Under the pieces are notes generated by a model. That model was not told the DNA's origin. It worked only from the letters and a program-made list of their open reading frames with translations, and made no database searches. Below are positions 36,574-45,897 of a DNA stretch of 64,000 nt, piece after piece. The stretch comes from Catalinimonas alkaloidigena (lineage in GTDB: Bacteria; Bacteroidota; Bacteroidia; Cytophagales; Cyclobacteriaceae). The DNA lies in contig NZ_JAQFIL010000001.1 in assembly GCF_029504655.1 (NCBI RefSeq), positions 4,903,001 through 4,967,000 on the forward strand, given 5' to 3'. The translations under genes and the position numbers were made by a program. Every line of letters starts with the position of its first letter. Position 1 is the stretch's first letter.

Positions 36574-38310
36574 CTACCAGTTTGGGTTTTGAACAAGCTC
36601 TGGATTTAGTTCAATCTCCTGTATTGGTATAGGGTAGAAATAATCTTTAGTTTCATCCCATGTTTTGCTAATGTGTGGGTTGATCAGTACTCTTCCCCCA
36701 TTTGCACCGTTTTCCAATTCAATATCCGATCCTAATTTCAGATACTGAAGGTTCTGGTCGGCAGGTTGATCTCCTTCATAAAGCACAACATCAATAGTAC
36801 CGTCATGGTCCAGATCATACTCCCCTAAACCAGGGAAATACATTCCATAAAATTGTCGGGTAAGCAGCTTACCTTCTTTCCATCTGAGCAAATCGTCCCA
36901 GCGGAAACCTTCCATAACCAGTTCAATACCTCTTTCCCGAATAATCTCCAGCAGTACTCCGGTGTTTTTTCCACTCAAATGGGTGTACATATCCATAAGA
37001 TAAGGATCGGGATTATTATTAGCGTCTGCCAAATTCAGGAAAGGCATATCTACCCGGGCCCTTAGCAGATTCAGCGACAGGTCAAGATCATCCTGCGTAA
37101 GCGTACCCAACTCTGCTTTGGCCTCGGCATAGTTGAGCAACACCTCAGCATACCGGAAAACAGGAATATCATTGTGCGAGCGATCGTAAGGATCATTCTC
37201 CACGCCTGTCACGAACTTTGCCAGCTGGTATCCGGTAATAGACTGGCCAAACTGGGGCAACACAGGTTCATTTTCGCCGATTCGGGTATAGCCGGGCGTG
37301 CGTATCGTTTGTGCCAGGCGAGGGTCACGGTTCTGAGTTTCTTCGTAAAACTCCATTTGCGCAAAGTCGGGCAAATCCGTAAAGCGGGAACCATTCTTCA
37401 TCAGATATGTATTCACAAAACTTTTTTCCAGCCCGGCTTTATCACCTTGCCTCGCATAAGAATTTACATTGTGATATACGGCCAGCTCTGCGCTATATTT
37501 TCTGGCTAAAATAACCTCATCTTCAATCGCGTCCATTGAGGCAAAAAGATCTAAATAGACTTCTTCGGGCTCACCCATGTAGATGCGATAAGGACTTTCG
37601 CTGATCAGTTGAGCAGACGCGTCAGCACTTTCCTGCAGAAACTTTTCTGCATCGGACAAGTCAAATTCGGGATGATACTTACGAAAAGTTCCCTCAAACA
37701 GACATATGCGCGACTTAAGGGCCAAGGCTGTCCATTTGGTTGCTTTATCAACACTAGGATTGGTAGTCATATGCTCTACGGCAAAATTGATATCTGCCAG
37801 GACTGAATCCATAACAAGTGTTCGTGAGTCTCTGGCCTTGGTGAGGAGTTCTTCATCGTTTACCGAAAGTGGTTCAGCATACCAGGGAACATCTCCAAAC
37901 CTTTTTACTTTTTTAAAATAAAACCACGCTCTGAAAAACCGGGCTTCACCTACATACGGCCGGGTGATTTCCTCACTCAGGCCTTGCCGATCATAATTCG
38001 TAAGAAAGTAATTGATTTTGCGCAGGTTATTCCAGTTCCAGCCTCCCCCGCTAGTAGGCACGATCCGTCTTCCGGTTAATTCTTCCGAGACGGTACTCTT
38101 CACGATATTATCCACACTCTCGGTATAGATACTTGATCCGGTAGGGACGATACCATCGTACAATGAGTTAAGGTAGAGTCTCAGGTCTTTCTCACTCGTA
38201 AAAAAAGAATTAGGTGAAACTTCTCCTAAAGGCTCTCTGTCCAGGAAGTCTTCCTGACATGAGCTTGTCAGAATAATGAATACTAATAATAATATGCTTA
38301 TCTGTTTCAT
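36574..38310 (-). CDS. SusD/RagB-family glycan-binding lipoprotein
   Basis: A 578-residue SusD lipoprotein (signal ending LTSSC, Cys about residue 18, then QEDFLDREPLGEVSPNSFF). It carries the TPR-like block YVGEARFFRAWFYFKKVKRFGDVPWY, the block FRYAEVLLNYAEAKAELG and the ending FYPIPIQEIELNPELVQNPNW. It is paired with the SusC 58 nt upstream, a wider gap than in the other three pairs. The damaged esterase gene lies 76 nt downstream, suggesting this pair once worked with that esterase. Confidence 0.94.
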   Translation of the reverse strand: MKQISILLLVFIILTSSCQEDFLDREPLGEVSPNSFFTSEKDLRLYLNSLYDGIVPTGSSIYTESVDNIVKSTVSEELTGRRIVPTSGGGWNWNNLRKINYFLTNYDRQGLSEEITRPYVGEARFFRAWFYFKKVKRFGDVPWYAEPLSVNDEELLTKARDSRTLVMDSVLADINFAVEHMTTNPSVDKATKWTALALKSRICLFEGTFRKYHPEFDLSDAEKFLQESADASAQLISESPYRIYMGEPEEVYLDLFASMDAIEDEVILARKYSAELAVYHNVNSYARQGDKAGLEKSFVNTYLMKNGSRFTDLPDFAQMEFYEETQNRDPRLAQTIRTPGYTRIGENEPVLPQFGQSITGYQLAKFVTGVENDPYDRSHNDIPVFRYAEVLLNYAEAKAELGTLTQDDLDLSLNLLRARVDMPFLNLADANNNPDPYLMDMYTHLSGKNTGVLLEIIRERGIELVMEGFRWDDLLRWKEGKLLTRQFYGMYFPGLGEYDLDHDGTIDVVLYEGDQPADQNLQYLKLGSDIELENGANGGRVLINPHISKTWDETKDYFYPIPIQEIELNPELVQNPNW

Positions 38311-38368
38311 TGGTCTTTAATGATTGAGGTTAGATCAAAATTTCGGCCTGGGTTAATCATTGACATTC

Positions 38369-41300
38369 CTAAAAGGATAGATCCACCCCGAATGAATACG
38401 TTTTACCGAATGGGTATACCCTAGCATGAGAGCTTGCCGCTGCCTGCTCAGGATCAATAAGGTCGGTTTCCAGTTTGGTTAGAGTAAACAGGTTCTCACC
38501 GCTAAAGTACAGCCTTACCTTACTGAGTTTTATTTTCTCAATCAAGGATGAAGGGAGTGAATAGCCGAGCGTTAGGTTTTTCATCCTCAGATACGCCAGA
38601 TCCTGTAGATACTTATCATTATTTACCGATAAGGAACTGCCACTGGTGAGGGCAATATACCCCCGCAAATTAGGGAAATAGGCATTAGGATTTTCCGGGC
38701 TCCATACCTTGTCCATAAAGTCTTCCGAGATAAATGAATAGTAGGGGCGTGCGTAGGGTCCCCAGAATCTTCCGGCATTGTTACCGGGATACCAGTTTTG
38801 TTTGCCGATTCCCTGAACAAAAAATGAAAGATCAAATCCATTCCAGTTTGCCCCTCCTCTAAACCCAAAGGCATAGCGGGCCTGGGTGTTTCCGATTAAC
38901 GTTAAGTCGCCGTGATCATTCAGTGTGTTCTGTCCGGGGCTGATGATCCCGTCCCCATTCAAATCTCTGAACTTGATATCCCCGGCTCTCAACTGCCCCC
39001 ATTCCCCCGGTGCCCTAAGGATACGGCTGTTGACCAGCGTTTGATCTATGGGATGGTCTGCCGCTTCCTGATCAGACGCAAAATAACCTTCTATGTTGTA
39101 GCCCCAGATTTCTCCCAGTTCCTGTCCTACATAGTACTGATTCAATAATTTGGTAGGGTTGTCAAACTTGGTTATGATCGTTTTATTATCTGAAACCACC
39201 AACCCTAGATTATAGGATAGGGCTTTACCTGCCAAAGTTCCATGGTTACGCCAGTCCATCGCCACTTCCCATCCTCTGGTTCGTAAATCCGCCGCATTTT
39301 CCTGAGGTTCATTGGCGCCAAATACTTCAGGCAAGGTTTTACCCTTCGTTAACATGTCTTTTGTATTACGGTTATACCAGTCAAAAGAACCCGTTAAGCG
39401 GTTATCAAAAAAGCCCAGGTCTATCCCTACGTTAGTGGAAGTAATGGTTTCCCAGGTCAGACTAGGGGAGATTGGATTCGGGGCAGTAATATACTCGGTT
39501 TTGCTATCATCCATGATATAGCTCGAGGTGCCGCTATTCATGACAGGGATGTAGGCATACGTACTTACCTGCTGATTTCCCAAAGATCCATATGAAGCTC
39601 TGAGTTTCATATCGCTTACTAAACCATTGAGCGGAGCGAAAAAGCTTTCCTCACTCACCCTCCAGCCGGCAGAAACTGATGGAAAAAAGCCAAACCGGCT
39701 ATCCTCGGGAAAGCGCGATGTACCATCATACCGCCCATTCACTTCAAGCAGATATTTTCCTGCAAAATCATATCCTAAGCGGTAGAAAGCCCCGATTAAT
39801 GCCCATTCGCTGGCTGTGCCATTGATATTCTCTTCTCCCGTTCCCAGGTTCAGCTCATTCAGCTCTTCAGAAAGCAGGTTATTTCTGGAACCATACATCA
39901 CCTTAAATTTTTTCAATTCCTGATTATAGCCAGCCATGGCTGATACGGTATGTTTGCCTAAGGTTTTGGAATAATTACCGTAAATATTCGCCACATGGTA
40001 CTGATCCAGGTTCATTGCTTCGTATAACCTATCATTACCCAGATAGTTGATTTCTCCCGGATAGATGGACCAAGGCGCCTGAGTGCTTCGGCTAAAGCTG
40101 GAATAGGGGCTTAGGCTAAAAGTGTAATTACCGACTATATTCAGGTCATCTGTAATTTTAGCATTCGCTTCTACCGTATTGATGAAATCATAATTCTGGT
40201 TACCTCCTTTGGACTTTCCGTGAAGCAACTCAGCAAAGATGCCATCTCCAATACTAAAATTATTCAGGTTGGTCCGATAGAGCGCTGTACCGTCGGGGTT
40301 CACTGGTACATAAGACGGTAATGCATGCACTGTCGTTAGCAGGAAATTGGTGTTAGGCTCTCTTCCCGGATAGGTATAGCTGGATGCATTGAATCTAGTA
40401 TTGGTTGACAGCTGTAACCAGGGTGAGAGTTCAGCATCAATCTTTGCCCGGAAGTTGATACCCTTATAAATGTCTTGATTAAACCGCATCATCCCTTTCT
40501 TCTGATAATACCGGCCTGAGATCATATACTTTACCTTCTCACTTCCTCCCGACATCCGTAAAGAGTGTTCCACAGAAGGCTGAACATCTCTAAAAAAGTA
40601 ATGCCACCAGTCAGTGTTGCCGTAGTGCACATACATATCTCTACCATCTCGGTTTTGGACGACCACCTGGGGGAGGTTAGGATCGTTCCTTCTTTTTAAG
40701 AATTCCTCATAATCCTGATCAGTATATCCGGTATAGTATCTTCCATAAGCTCGGTAGTATGAGTCATCCCACAACTTAGCCGCTTCATAGGGGTCAGTCA
40801 GAAAGTCGGTGCTTACTGTAGGGGTAGACCAGCTAAAGTTATTACTGTAATTTACCTGAATCCCTCCTTTTTTTCCACTTTTGGTAGTAATCAAAATTAC
40901 CCCAAAGGCCCCTCGGGCGCCATAAATTGCCGAGGAGGATGCATCTTTTAGTACCGAGACACTTTCTATGTCTCTCGGGTTTATCATGTCCAGATCACCA
41001 GGTACCCCATCAATCACTACCAGTGGAGAGCCCCCGCTAATGGAGTTTGTGCCCCGTATGTTTAATGTTGCATTGCTGCCGGGACGCCCATCTCCAAAAG
41101 ATACATTCAGATTAGGAACCGCTCCCTGTAATGCCTGGGTGACATTCGCTACAGGACGGTCGTCTAAAGCTTTGGAATCAATTTGGCTCACCGCACCCGT
41201 CAGGTTTACTTTTTTCTTGGTTCCGTATCCAACTACAACCACTTCCTGTAACTGATCAATGTCTTCCTGCAGTTGTATATCAATTACGGTTTGGTTATTT

Positions 41301-41557
41301 ACCGGAATTTCCTGAGTGATAAATCCCACTGAAGAAAAGATCAGGTGGTCTGTGGGGCTTACTAATATTGAATATTTTCCATTACTATCCGTAATGGTTC
41401 CTACCGCACCATCCTTTACCAAAACTGTTACCCCAGGTAGAGGGTCATTATTAGTTACATCGGTTACTATGCCCATAACCTCTAGTTCCTGAGCTTTCAC
41501 CCAGTTACATACTGAGCAACAGCTCACTAAAATTATGATAATAAGATACTTTTTCAT
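38369..41557 (-). CDS. SusC/RagA TonB-dependent transporter
   Basis: A 1062-residue transporter with a signal peptide (ending VKAQ), a carboxypeptidase-regulatory-like domain (about 27-95), the linker VVVVGYGTKKKVNLTGAVSQI, a plug with LNIRGTNSISGGSPLVVIDGVP, and a barrel ending GVDLSF. It lacks an STN domain. The linker has KKK instead of QKK, so it belongs to a different SusC branch from the other three. It has its SusD directly downstream and no operator palindrome in front of it. Confidence 0.95.
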   Translation of the reverse strand: MKKYLIIIILVSCCSVCNWVKAQELEVMGIVTDVTNNDPLPGVTVLVKDGAVGTITDSNGKYSILVSPTDHLIFSSVGFITQEIPVNNQTVIDIQLQEDIDQLQEVVVVGYGTKKKVNLTGAVSQIDSKALDDRPVANVTQALQGAVPNLNVSFGDGRPGSNATLNIRGTNSISGGSPLVVIDGVPGDLDMINPRDIESVSVLKDASSSAIYGARGAFGVILITTKSGKKGGIQVNYSNNFSWSTPTVSTDFLTDPYEAAKLWDDSYYRAYGRYYTGYTDQDYEEFLKRRNDPNLPQVVVQNRDGRDMYVHYGNTDWWHYFFRDVQPSVEHSLRMSGGSEKVKYMISGRYYQKKGMMRFNQDIYKGINFRAKIDAELSPWLQLSTNTRFNASSYTYPGREPNTNFLLTTVHALPSYVPVNPDGTALYRTNLNNFSIGDGIFAELLHGKSKGGNQNYDFINTVEANAKITDDLNIVGNYTFSLSPYSSFSRSTQAPWSIYPGEINYLGNDRLYEAMNLDQYHVANIYGNYSKTLGKHTVSAMAGYNQELKKFKVMYGSRNNLLSEELNELNLGTGEENINGTASEWALIGAFYRLGYDFAGKYLLEVNGRYDGTSRFPEDSRFGFFPSVSAGWRVSEESFFAPLNGLVSDMKLRASYGSLGNQQVSTYAYIPVMNSGTSSYIMDDSKTEYITAPNPISPSLTWETITSTNVGIDLGFFDNRLTGSFDWYNRNTKDMLTKGKTLPEVFGANEPQENAADLRTRGWEVAMDWRNHGTLAGKALSYNLGLVVSDNKTIITKFDNPTKLLNQYYVGQELGEIWGYNIEGYFASDQEAADHPIDQTLVNSRILRAPGEWGQLRAGDIKFRDLNGDGIISPGQNTLNDHGDLTLIGNTQARYAFGFRGGANWNGFDLSFFVQGIGKQNWYPGNNAGRFWGPYARPYYSFISEDFMDKVWSPENPNAYFPNLRGYIALTSGSSLSVNNDKYLQDLAYLRMKNLTLGYSLPSSLIEKIKLSKVRLYFSGENLFTLTKLETDLIDPEQAAASSHARVYPFGKTYSFGVDLSF

Positions 41558-41850
41558 TTCACACAGAATAGTTAGGTGTTGAGATAATAGTATTTTGAAA
41601 GATATACTTGCGCTTCTCTGTATAATCCTTAACTGGGTATCAAACCCGATGGGCTGCTTTCCAAGGGACTTTCCAGATCACCGAAGCTGACTAGATTTCA
41701 TACGCATTTCTAAACACATATGAATTTACCCTCCCTCTCTTACCGGCTACAATTATGAATTGGGAATCACGCATTCCGCTATTAATTAAAAGATCAGGTG
41801 CTGACAAGCTTATACAATCCTCCGTATGGCGACATGTAATGGAATTGTCA
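41558..41850. other. Intergenic region upstream of SusC
   Basis: 293 bases between the SusC start and the end of the Gfo/Idh gene. Short open frames here run across the neighbouring gene in the wrong frame and are not supported. It probably holds the promoter of the SusC/SusD pair; I see no LacI-type palindrome. Confidence 0.4.
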
Positions 41851-42918
41851 CTAAGGAGGGGCTTCCAAAAATATTTTCCTGTTTTCCTTATTGCTCTTGA
41901 TAGCAGCTTCAATAATAGCAATCACCTGCATGGCCTGACTTGCTTTCACCTCAGGTTCTTTTCCTTCACGGATCGCAGCATATATGCTGTCATAATACCC
42001 TAAGTAAGAACCTGGTAGCGTCTCAACTTCTCCTTGCATATGCAGACCATTTATATCGGTATTAATCTTTCCCCAATGCCCCTTTTTCTCTTGCCCCCAC
42101 CCTTCTTCCAAGGGTGATCTCCCGGATTTTAGTAATGCCTCCTGAGGGTCAGCGCCATGCTTAACGAAACTTCCTTTACTACCATGCAGCACATAGCGGG
42201 GGCCGGGCTCTCTTACCAGATAACTGGATTTAAGGGTTACCTTTAACTGATCATAGGCAAGTATCAACTCAAAGTTATCCTCCACTTTTCCGCCCGGGCG
42301 TTGAATTCTGATATCTGCCTGTACAGATTGAGGCCAGCCAAATAACACCAGGACCTGATCTATCATATGGGAGCCCAGGTTATATAATACACCAGTACCA
42401 GGATGAGGCTCTTCTTTCCAGTTGTTTTCCTCTACATAGTTGCGATATCGATCATAATGGGCCTCATAATCCACTAGCTCACCTAAAAGCTTATGATCAA
42501 CCACCTGCTTAATGGTCAAAAAGTCACCATGCCAACGACTGTTCTGGAAAACGCTGAGCATTTTAGCCTGTTTCTGGGCAAGATCAATCAACTGCCTGGC
42601 CTCTGATGTAGTAGGGGTAAAGGCCTTTTCCAATACCACATGCTTGCCTGCTTCCAGGGCCTGCGAGGCCATTTCATAATGCAGGTACTCTGGCGTGTTG
42701 ACAATGATAAGTTCAACCGCTTCATTATCCAGCAAAGCCTGGTAGTCAGATACTACTTTAAGATCAGGGTATTTCTGCCTGGCATCATTTTTACTTCTCT
42801 GAAGAATTGAATGCAGTTTGAAACCAGCGTGCGCATCCAGCAAAGGAGCATGAAACACCCTGCCTGACATTCCATAGGCAGCCAATGCTGTATTAATTAC
42901 TGGTTCATTTTTTTTCAT
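41851..42918 (-). CDS. Cytoplasmic Gfo/Idh/MocA oxidoreductase
   Basis: A 355-residue NAD(P)-dependent sugar or polyol dehydrogenase-like protein without signal peptide. The N-terminal Rossmann part starts ALAAYGMSGRVFHAPLLDAH. The nucleotide-domain end GKHVVLEKAFTPT carries the catalytic-type Lys of the family's EKP motif (here EKA). The C-terminal alpha/beta domain has the LYNLGSHMIDQVLVLFG motif with a His typical of the active site. It is the likely cytoplasmic dehydrogenase or reductase of the LacI-controlled locus. Three copies of the operator lie in the 359 bases in front of it. Confidence 0.88.
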   Translation of the reverse strand: MKKNEPVINTALAAYGMSGRVFHAPLLDAHAGFKLHSILQRSKNDARQKYPDLKVVSDYQALLDNEAVELIIVNTPEYLHYEMASQALEAGKHVVLEKAFTPTTSEARQLIDLAQKQAKMLSVFQNSRWHGDFLTIKQVVDHKLLGELVDYEAHYDRYRNYVEENNWKEEPHPGTGVLYNLGSHMIDQVLVLFGWPQSVQADIRIQRPGGKVEDNFELILAYDQLKVTLKSSYLVREPGPRYVLHGSKGSFVKHGADPQEALLKSGRSPLEEGWGQEKKGHWGKINTDINGLHMQGEVETLPGSYLGYYDSIYAAIREGKEPEVKASQAMQVIAIIEAAIKSNKENRKIFLEAPP

Positions 42919-42934
42919 TATTATTTGCTTGTAT

Positions 42935-42952
42935 TTCGGGCACGTACCCGAA
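42935..42952. promoter_or_regulatory. LacI-type operator site 2
   Basis: TTCGGGCACGTACCCGAA, identical to the site at 34014, ending 16 nt before the ATG of the Gfo/Idh gene on the minus strand. Confidence 0.82.
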
Positions 42953-43044
42953 ATGATTAAAAAAAATTTTGAGTCAGGTTATCGATGTCAGCATATATGT
43001 AATTTAATGTTTGTTAGTTGAAGCCACTGTGACAATTATTTTTT

Positions 43045-43062
43045 TACGGGCACGTACCCGAA
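43045..43062. promoter_or_regulatory. LacI-type operator site 3
   Basis: TACGGGCACGTACCCGAA, same core as site 2 with one changed outer base; middle copy of the three-site array. Confidence 0.8.
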
Positions 43063-43144
43063 TATAAATAATTCTCCGGGAGATCAAAAGATTTTACACG
43101 CTTTTATACACATTTCTAATTCCATACAGGAAAAAATAATTATG

Positions 43145-43162
43145 CACGGGCACGTACCCGAA
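43145..43162. promoter_or_regulatory. LacI-type operator site 4
   Basis: CACGGGCACGTACCCGAA; the upstream-most copy of the array, 116 nt beyond the stop of the lipoprotein Gfo/Idh gene. Confidence 0.78.
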
Positions 43163-43277
43163 AGTATAAAATATTTTATTCATGCAAAAGCATATTAACA
43201 ATATATTGTATAGGTGGCGCTTTTTTTTTCGGAAGATATATGCACGATAAAAATTTTATGCCTTATAAAATTTTAAA

Positions 43278-44678
43278 TCACATATGACTTTTAGCATATG
43301 CCTGCGTTGTTATATAATACTTACTGAGGAGGATGTCGCGCTCCCATTCAGGCAGCTTACCATGATGTATGAACTCAAGATACTTTTGCATCACTATTGA
43401 AAAATGAGCTTCATGTCCGGTTTTATACGTTTCCGGTATGACAACTTCCCAGCCCTCTCTGCTTTTCTTATAAGTGACTCCCGGATAGGTTTGTCCAATC
43501 TTCTCAATAGCATTATTGATTACCTCTTCGCTCAATGGCTGCGCAGTATTCGCAGACTCAATGTATAAAACAGGCTGGTAATCCTGTGCTTTATTTTGTC
43601 TGATTACCAGTTTTGCCTTACTACCTCTCATCATAGACAAGTGTGTATCCCCTCCCCTTTCAGGTGCCTGATAATTCCAGCTTACTGATACCTTCGCGAA
43701 AGTACCTCCTACCTGAAAAACAAATTCGCCATTGGAAAAAACATTCAGTACTGAGTCATTTACTATATCTTTTTGTAAATATTCGGGATATTCGCTTAAC
43801 GCTGTCACCTGCTCAAACTGAGTAGGTGTAATTGGAGTAGGCCAGCGATGAGCCTGTACAACCGCCACCTCTTCCCGGGCTACCATCTGGTCGGGAAAAC
43901 AACTCCATAAAATCAAATCAACAAAATGGGTGGAAACATCTATTATACCTTCTCCCTGCTGAGCTACATCAAAATACCAGGCAGGACGTATCAGGGGTGT
44001 ACCGGATACATTCTTATAAAAATGATGTACACTCTCTTTACTGATGGCAGGGTTGTCAGGAGTGCCTTTTTCCAACTCACCGAATAAATTTTCCATCAAC
44101 AAAAGCTCTCTCTGTATAATGTTGATGATTGCATAGCGCTCTGTCATGATATCATACAAAATCAGACCTTTCTCCTCAGCCATCTCAAAGGCTTCTTCTA
44201 ACTTTGGATACCCATCAGGGTGAATCACCATGGGCTTATCTGCCAATACATGCAGACCGGACTCTATGGAGGATTGGATATATTCTATTTTCCTGCCATT
44301 CTTACCTGCCAGGACTACCAGGTCACCGGCTTTATCATCCAGCATTTTTTCCAGATAATCCGGACCGGTGTATACCTTTTCTACCCATTCAGTAGCCTCC
44401 TCAGGCTGTCGGTTGTACTGATCAATTTTTTGTAGATGGAGCTGTACATCTTTTCCTTCAGGAGCATATACATGGACTTCATTATCCAAGGCTTCGTACA
44501 TTCTCTTCTGGACAAGAGCGGCATGAAAGTGTCCCGGGTCAAGGGTAATTAATCTAAGTTGATGGCTTTCTCTCATGACGTCTGATGAGGAAATATTTTC
44601 AGAAGAAGAATGCTTACACGCAGGTAACACGAGCAAACTCAGGACCGCTATGATGAAAGTTTGTGCTTTGTAATTCAT
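43278..44678 (-). CDS. Gfo/Idh/MocA-like lipoprotein (putative oxidoreductase C-terminal domain)
   Basis: A 466-residue lipoprotein (signal ending VLPAC, Cys about residue 21). The N-terminal Rossmann-like half shows LITLDPGHFHAALVQ and VLAGKNGRK. The ending GLHVLADKPMVI carries the Lys-Pro pair of the Gfo/Idh EKP motif. The C-terminal half (about 200-460) matches the larger group annotated as putative oxidoreductase C-terminal domain, with GIIDVSTHFVDLILW. It is a periplasmic or surface oxidoreductase, the last gene of the long operon starting at 52751. NAD supply outside the cytoplasm is a problem for all such exported members, so a tightly bound cofactor is likely. Confidence 0.85.
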   Translation of the reverse strand: MNYKAQTFIIAVLSLLVLPACKHSSSENISSSDVMRESHQLRLITLDPGHFHAALVQKRMYEALDNEVHVYAPEGKDVQLHLQKIDQYNRQPEEATEWVEKVYTGPDYLEKMLDDKAGDLVVLAGKNGRKIEYIQSSIESGLHVLADKPMVIHPDGYPKLEEAFEMAEEKGLILYDIMTERYAIINIIQRELLLMENLFGELEKGTPDNPAISKESVHHFYKNVSGTPLIRPAWYFDVAQQGEGIIDVSTHFVDLILWSCFPDQMVAREEVAVVQAHRWPTPITPTQFEQVTALSEYPEYLQKDIVNDSVLNVFSNGEFVFQVGGTFAKVSVSWNYQAPERGGDTHLSMMRGSKAKLVIRQNKAQDYQPVLYIESANTAQPLSEEVINNAIEKIGQTYPGVTYKKSREGWEVVIPETYKTGHEAHFSIVMQKYLEFIHHGKLPEWERDILLSKYYITTQAYAKSHM

Positions 44679-44723
44679 TGGGTTTAATAAAGGTATTGTA
44701 TCGCCTTGAATGGTTATAGAAAG

Positions 44724-45872
44724 TTATCCTCCGAAAACTATCCGGCCTTTTTTAATCACCTGAATAACCTCAATCTTTTTTTTCTGATTGATCTTAAACA
44801 CCACCAGATCAGCAGCTTGATTAGGCGCTATGCCAGGGGCCGGATAACCTAAAAAGCTTGCAGGGTAAACCGATCCCATTTTCCAGGCTTCGGCAAGCTC
44901 AACTAACTTCCGGTCCAGTAAATACTGCATATCTTCCAGTAAGCATTTGGTAGCTCCAGCCAGCAGACCCGGTGAATTTTTCATTGATAACCTGCCGTCT
45001 TTTTCCAGCATCACTTCTTCTCCGATATGGGATTTATACACTCCGGATGACATGCCTGAAAAACAAGTAGCATCGCTCACTAAAAAAACTTTTTCGCCTT
45101 TGGTTCTGATCGCAGTTGCGAGAAATGCGTCAGGCAGGTGGAAGCCATCGGCAATGATACTGGCATAGAGCTTATCCTGGGCCAGCTGCTCCCACAACAA
45201 ATTGGGATGGCGAGGCAGCATCAGGGGCGCCCCATTACCCAGGTGGGTAGACAAGCTGGCACCAGCTTTAGCTGCGGATTGAATTTCTTTGGGGGTAGCA
45301 TTGGAGTGTCCAATGGCGACCAGAATTGCATGCGATACACACTGATGAATGAAGGCAGAAGAGCCTTCCCATTCAGGAGAAAAGGTCACTATTTTAATTT
45401 TACCACCGGATATTTCCTGGCAATGTTTTACCCACTCCCAATCCGGTGCTTTGATATATTTCAGATCATGAGCGCCTCTGGCACCCTCTGCTTTGGATAT
45501 AAAAGGGCCTTCCAGATGAATTCCACTTACACAGGCATCAACCAAGGGATACGCACGACACGCCCTGACAATGATGTTTATCAGTTGGTGAATATTTTCG
45601 TCCGAATTGGTAATGAGGGTTGGAATATAAGTAGTGACTCCTTTGCTCAACAAATACTGGGTGGCTTTTAATACATCTTCAGGCTTTAAAGTAATATCAT
45701 TAAAGTCGATCCCATCAATTCCATTGACTTGAATATCAATCAAGCCTGGTCCGAAGAAAGTACTGTCATGATCCGGACTTTCACCAGAGCTGATTTTCTC
45801 CACCCTCCCTTTGCTGATTGTCAGTCTTTCCTGCTCCCCTGATATACAGTTTACTCCTTCAACAATTTTCAC
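44724..45872 (-). CDS. nagA: N-acetylglucosamine-6-phosphate deacetylase-like protein
   Basis: An amidohydrolase of the NagA type. Metal and catalytic regions are present: FGPGLIDIQVNGIDG at the first strand, GIHLEGPF, AIGHSNA, STHLGNG, IADGFHLP and the catalytic Asp in FLVSDATCFSG. Classical NagA has HLxNAM where this has HLGNGAP, so a related N-acyl sugar phosphate is possible. I chose GTG at 45870-45872, which follows nagB by 25 nt; the longer choice is TTG at 45929, which would overlap nagB by 32 nt and add 19 residues. It should give a deacetylated amino-sugar phosphate for the neighbouring NagB. Confidence 0.85.
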   Translation of the reverse strand: MKIVEGVNCISGEQERLTISKGRVEKISSGESPDHDSTFFGPGLIDIQVNGIDGIDFNDITLKPEDVLKATQYLLSKGVTTYIPTLITNSDENIHQLINIIVRACRAYPLVDACVSGIHLEGPFISKAEGARGAHDLKYIKAPDWEWVKHCQEISGGKIKIVTFSPEWEGSSAFIHQCVSHAILVAIGHSNATPKEIQSAAKAGASLSTHLGNGAPLMLPRHPNLLWEQLAQDKLYASIIADGFHLPDAFLATAIRTKGEKVFLVSDATCFSGMSSGVYKSHIGEEVMLEKDGRLSMKNSPGLLAGATKCLLEDMQYLLDRKLVELAEAWKMGSVYPASFLGYPAPGIAPNQAADLVVFKINQKKKIEVIQVIKKGRIVFGG

Positions 45873-45897
45873 CTCAGCGTATTCTTGCTTATTATTC

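Larger units (their letters stand above)
42919..43277 (-). promoter_or_regulatory. Control region with three LacI-type operators
   Basis: A 359-base intergenic region between the lipoprotein Gfo/Idh gene and the cytoplasmic Gfo/Idh gene, both on the minus strand. It contains three copies of the 18-bp palindrome, starting at 42935, 43045 and 43145, so 110 and 100 bp apart. The rest is AT-rich. It holds no gene. The nearest copy is 16 nt before the start codon of the downstream gene, so a bound repressor would block initiation directly. Confidence 0.75.
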
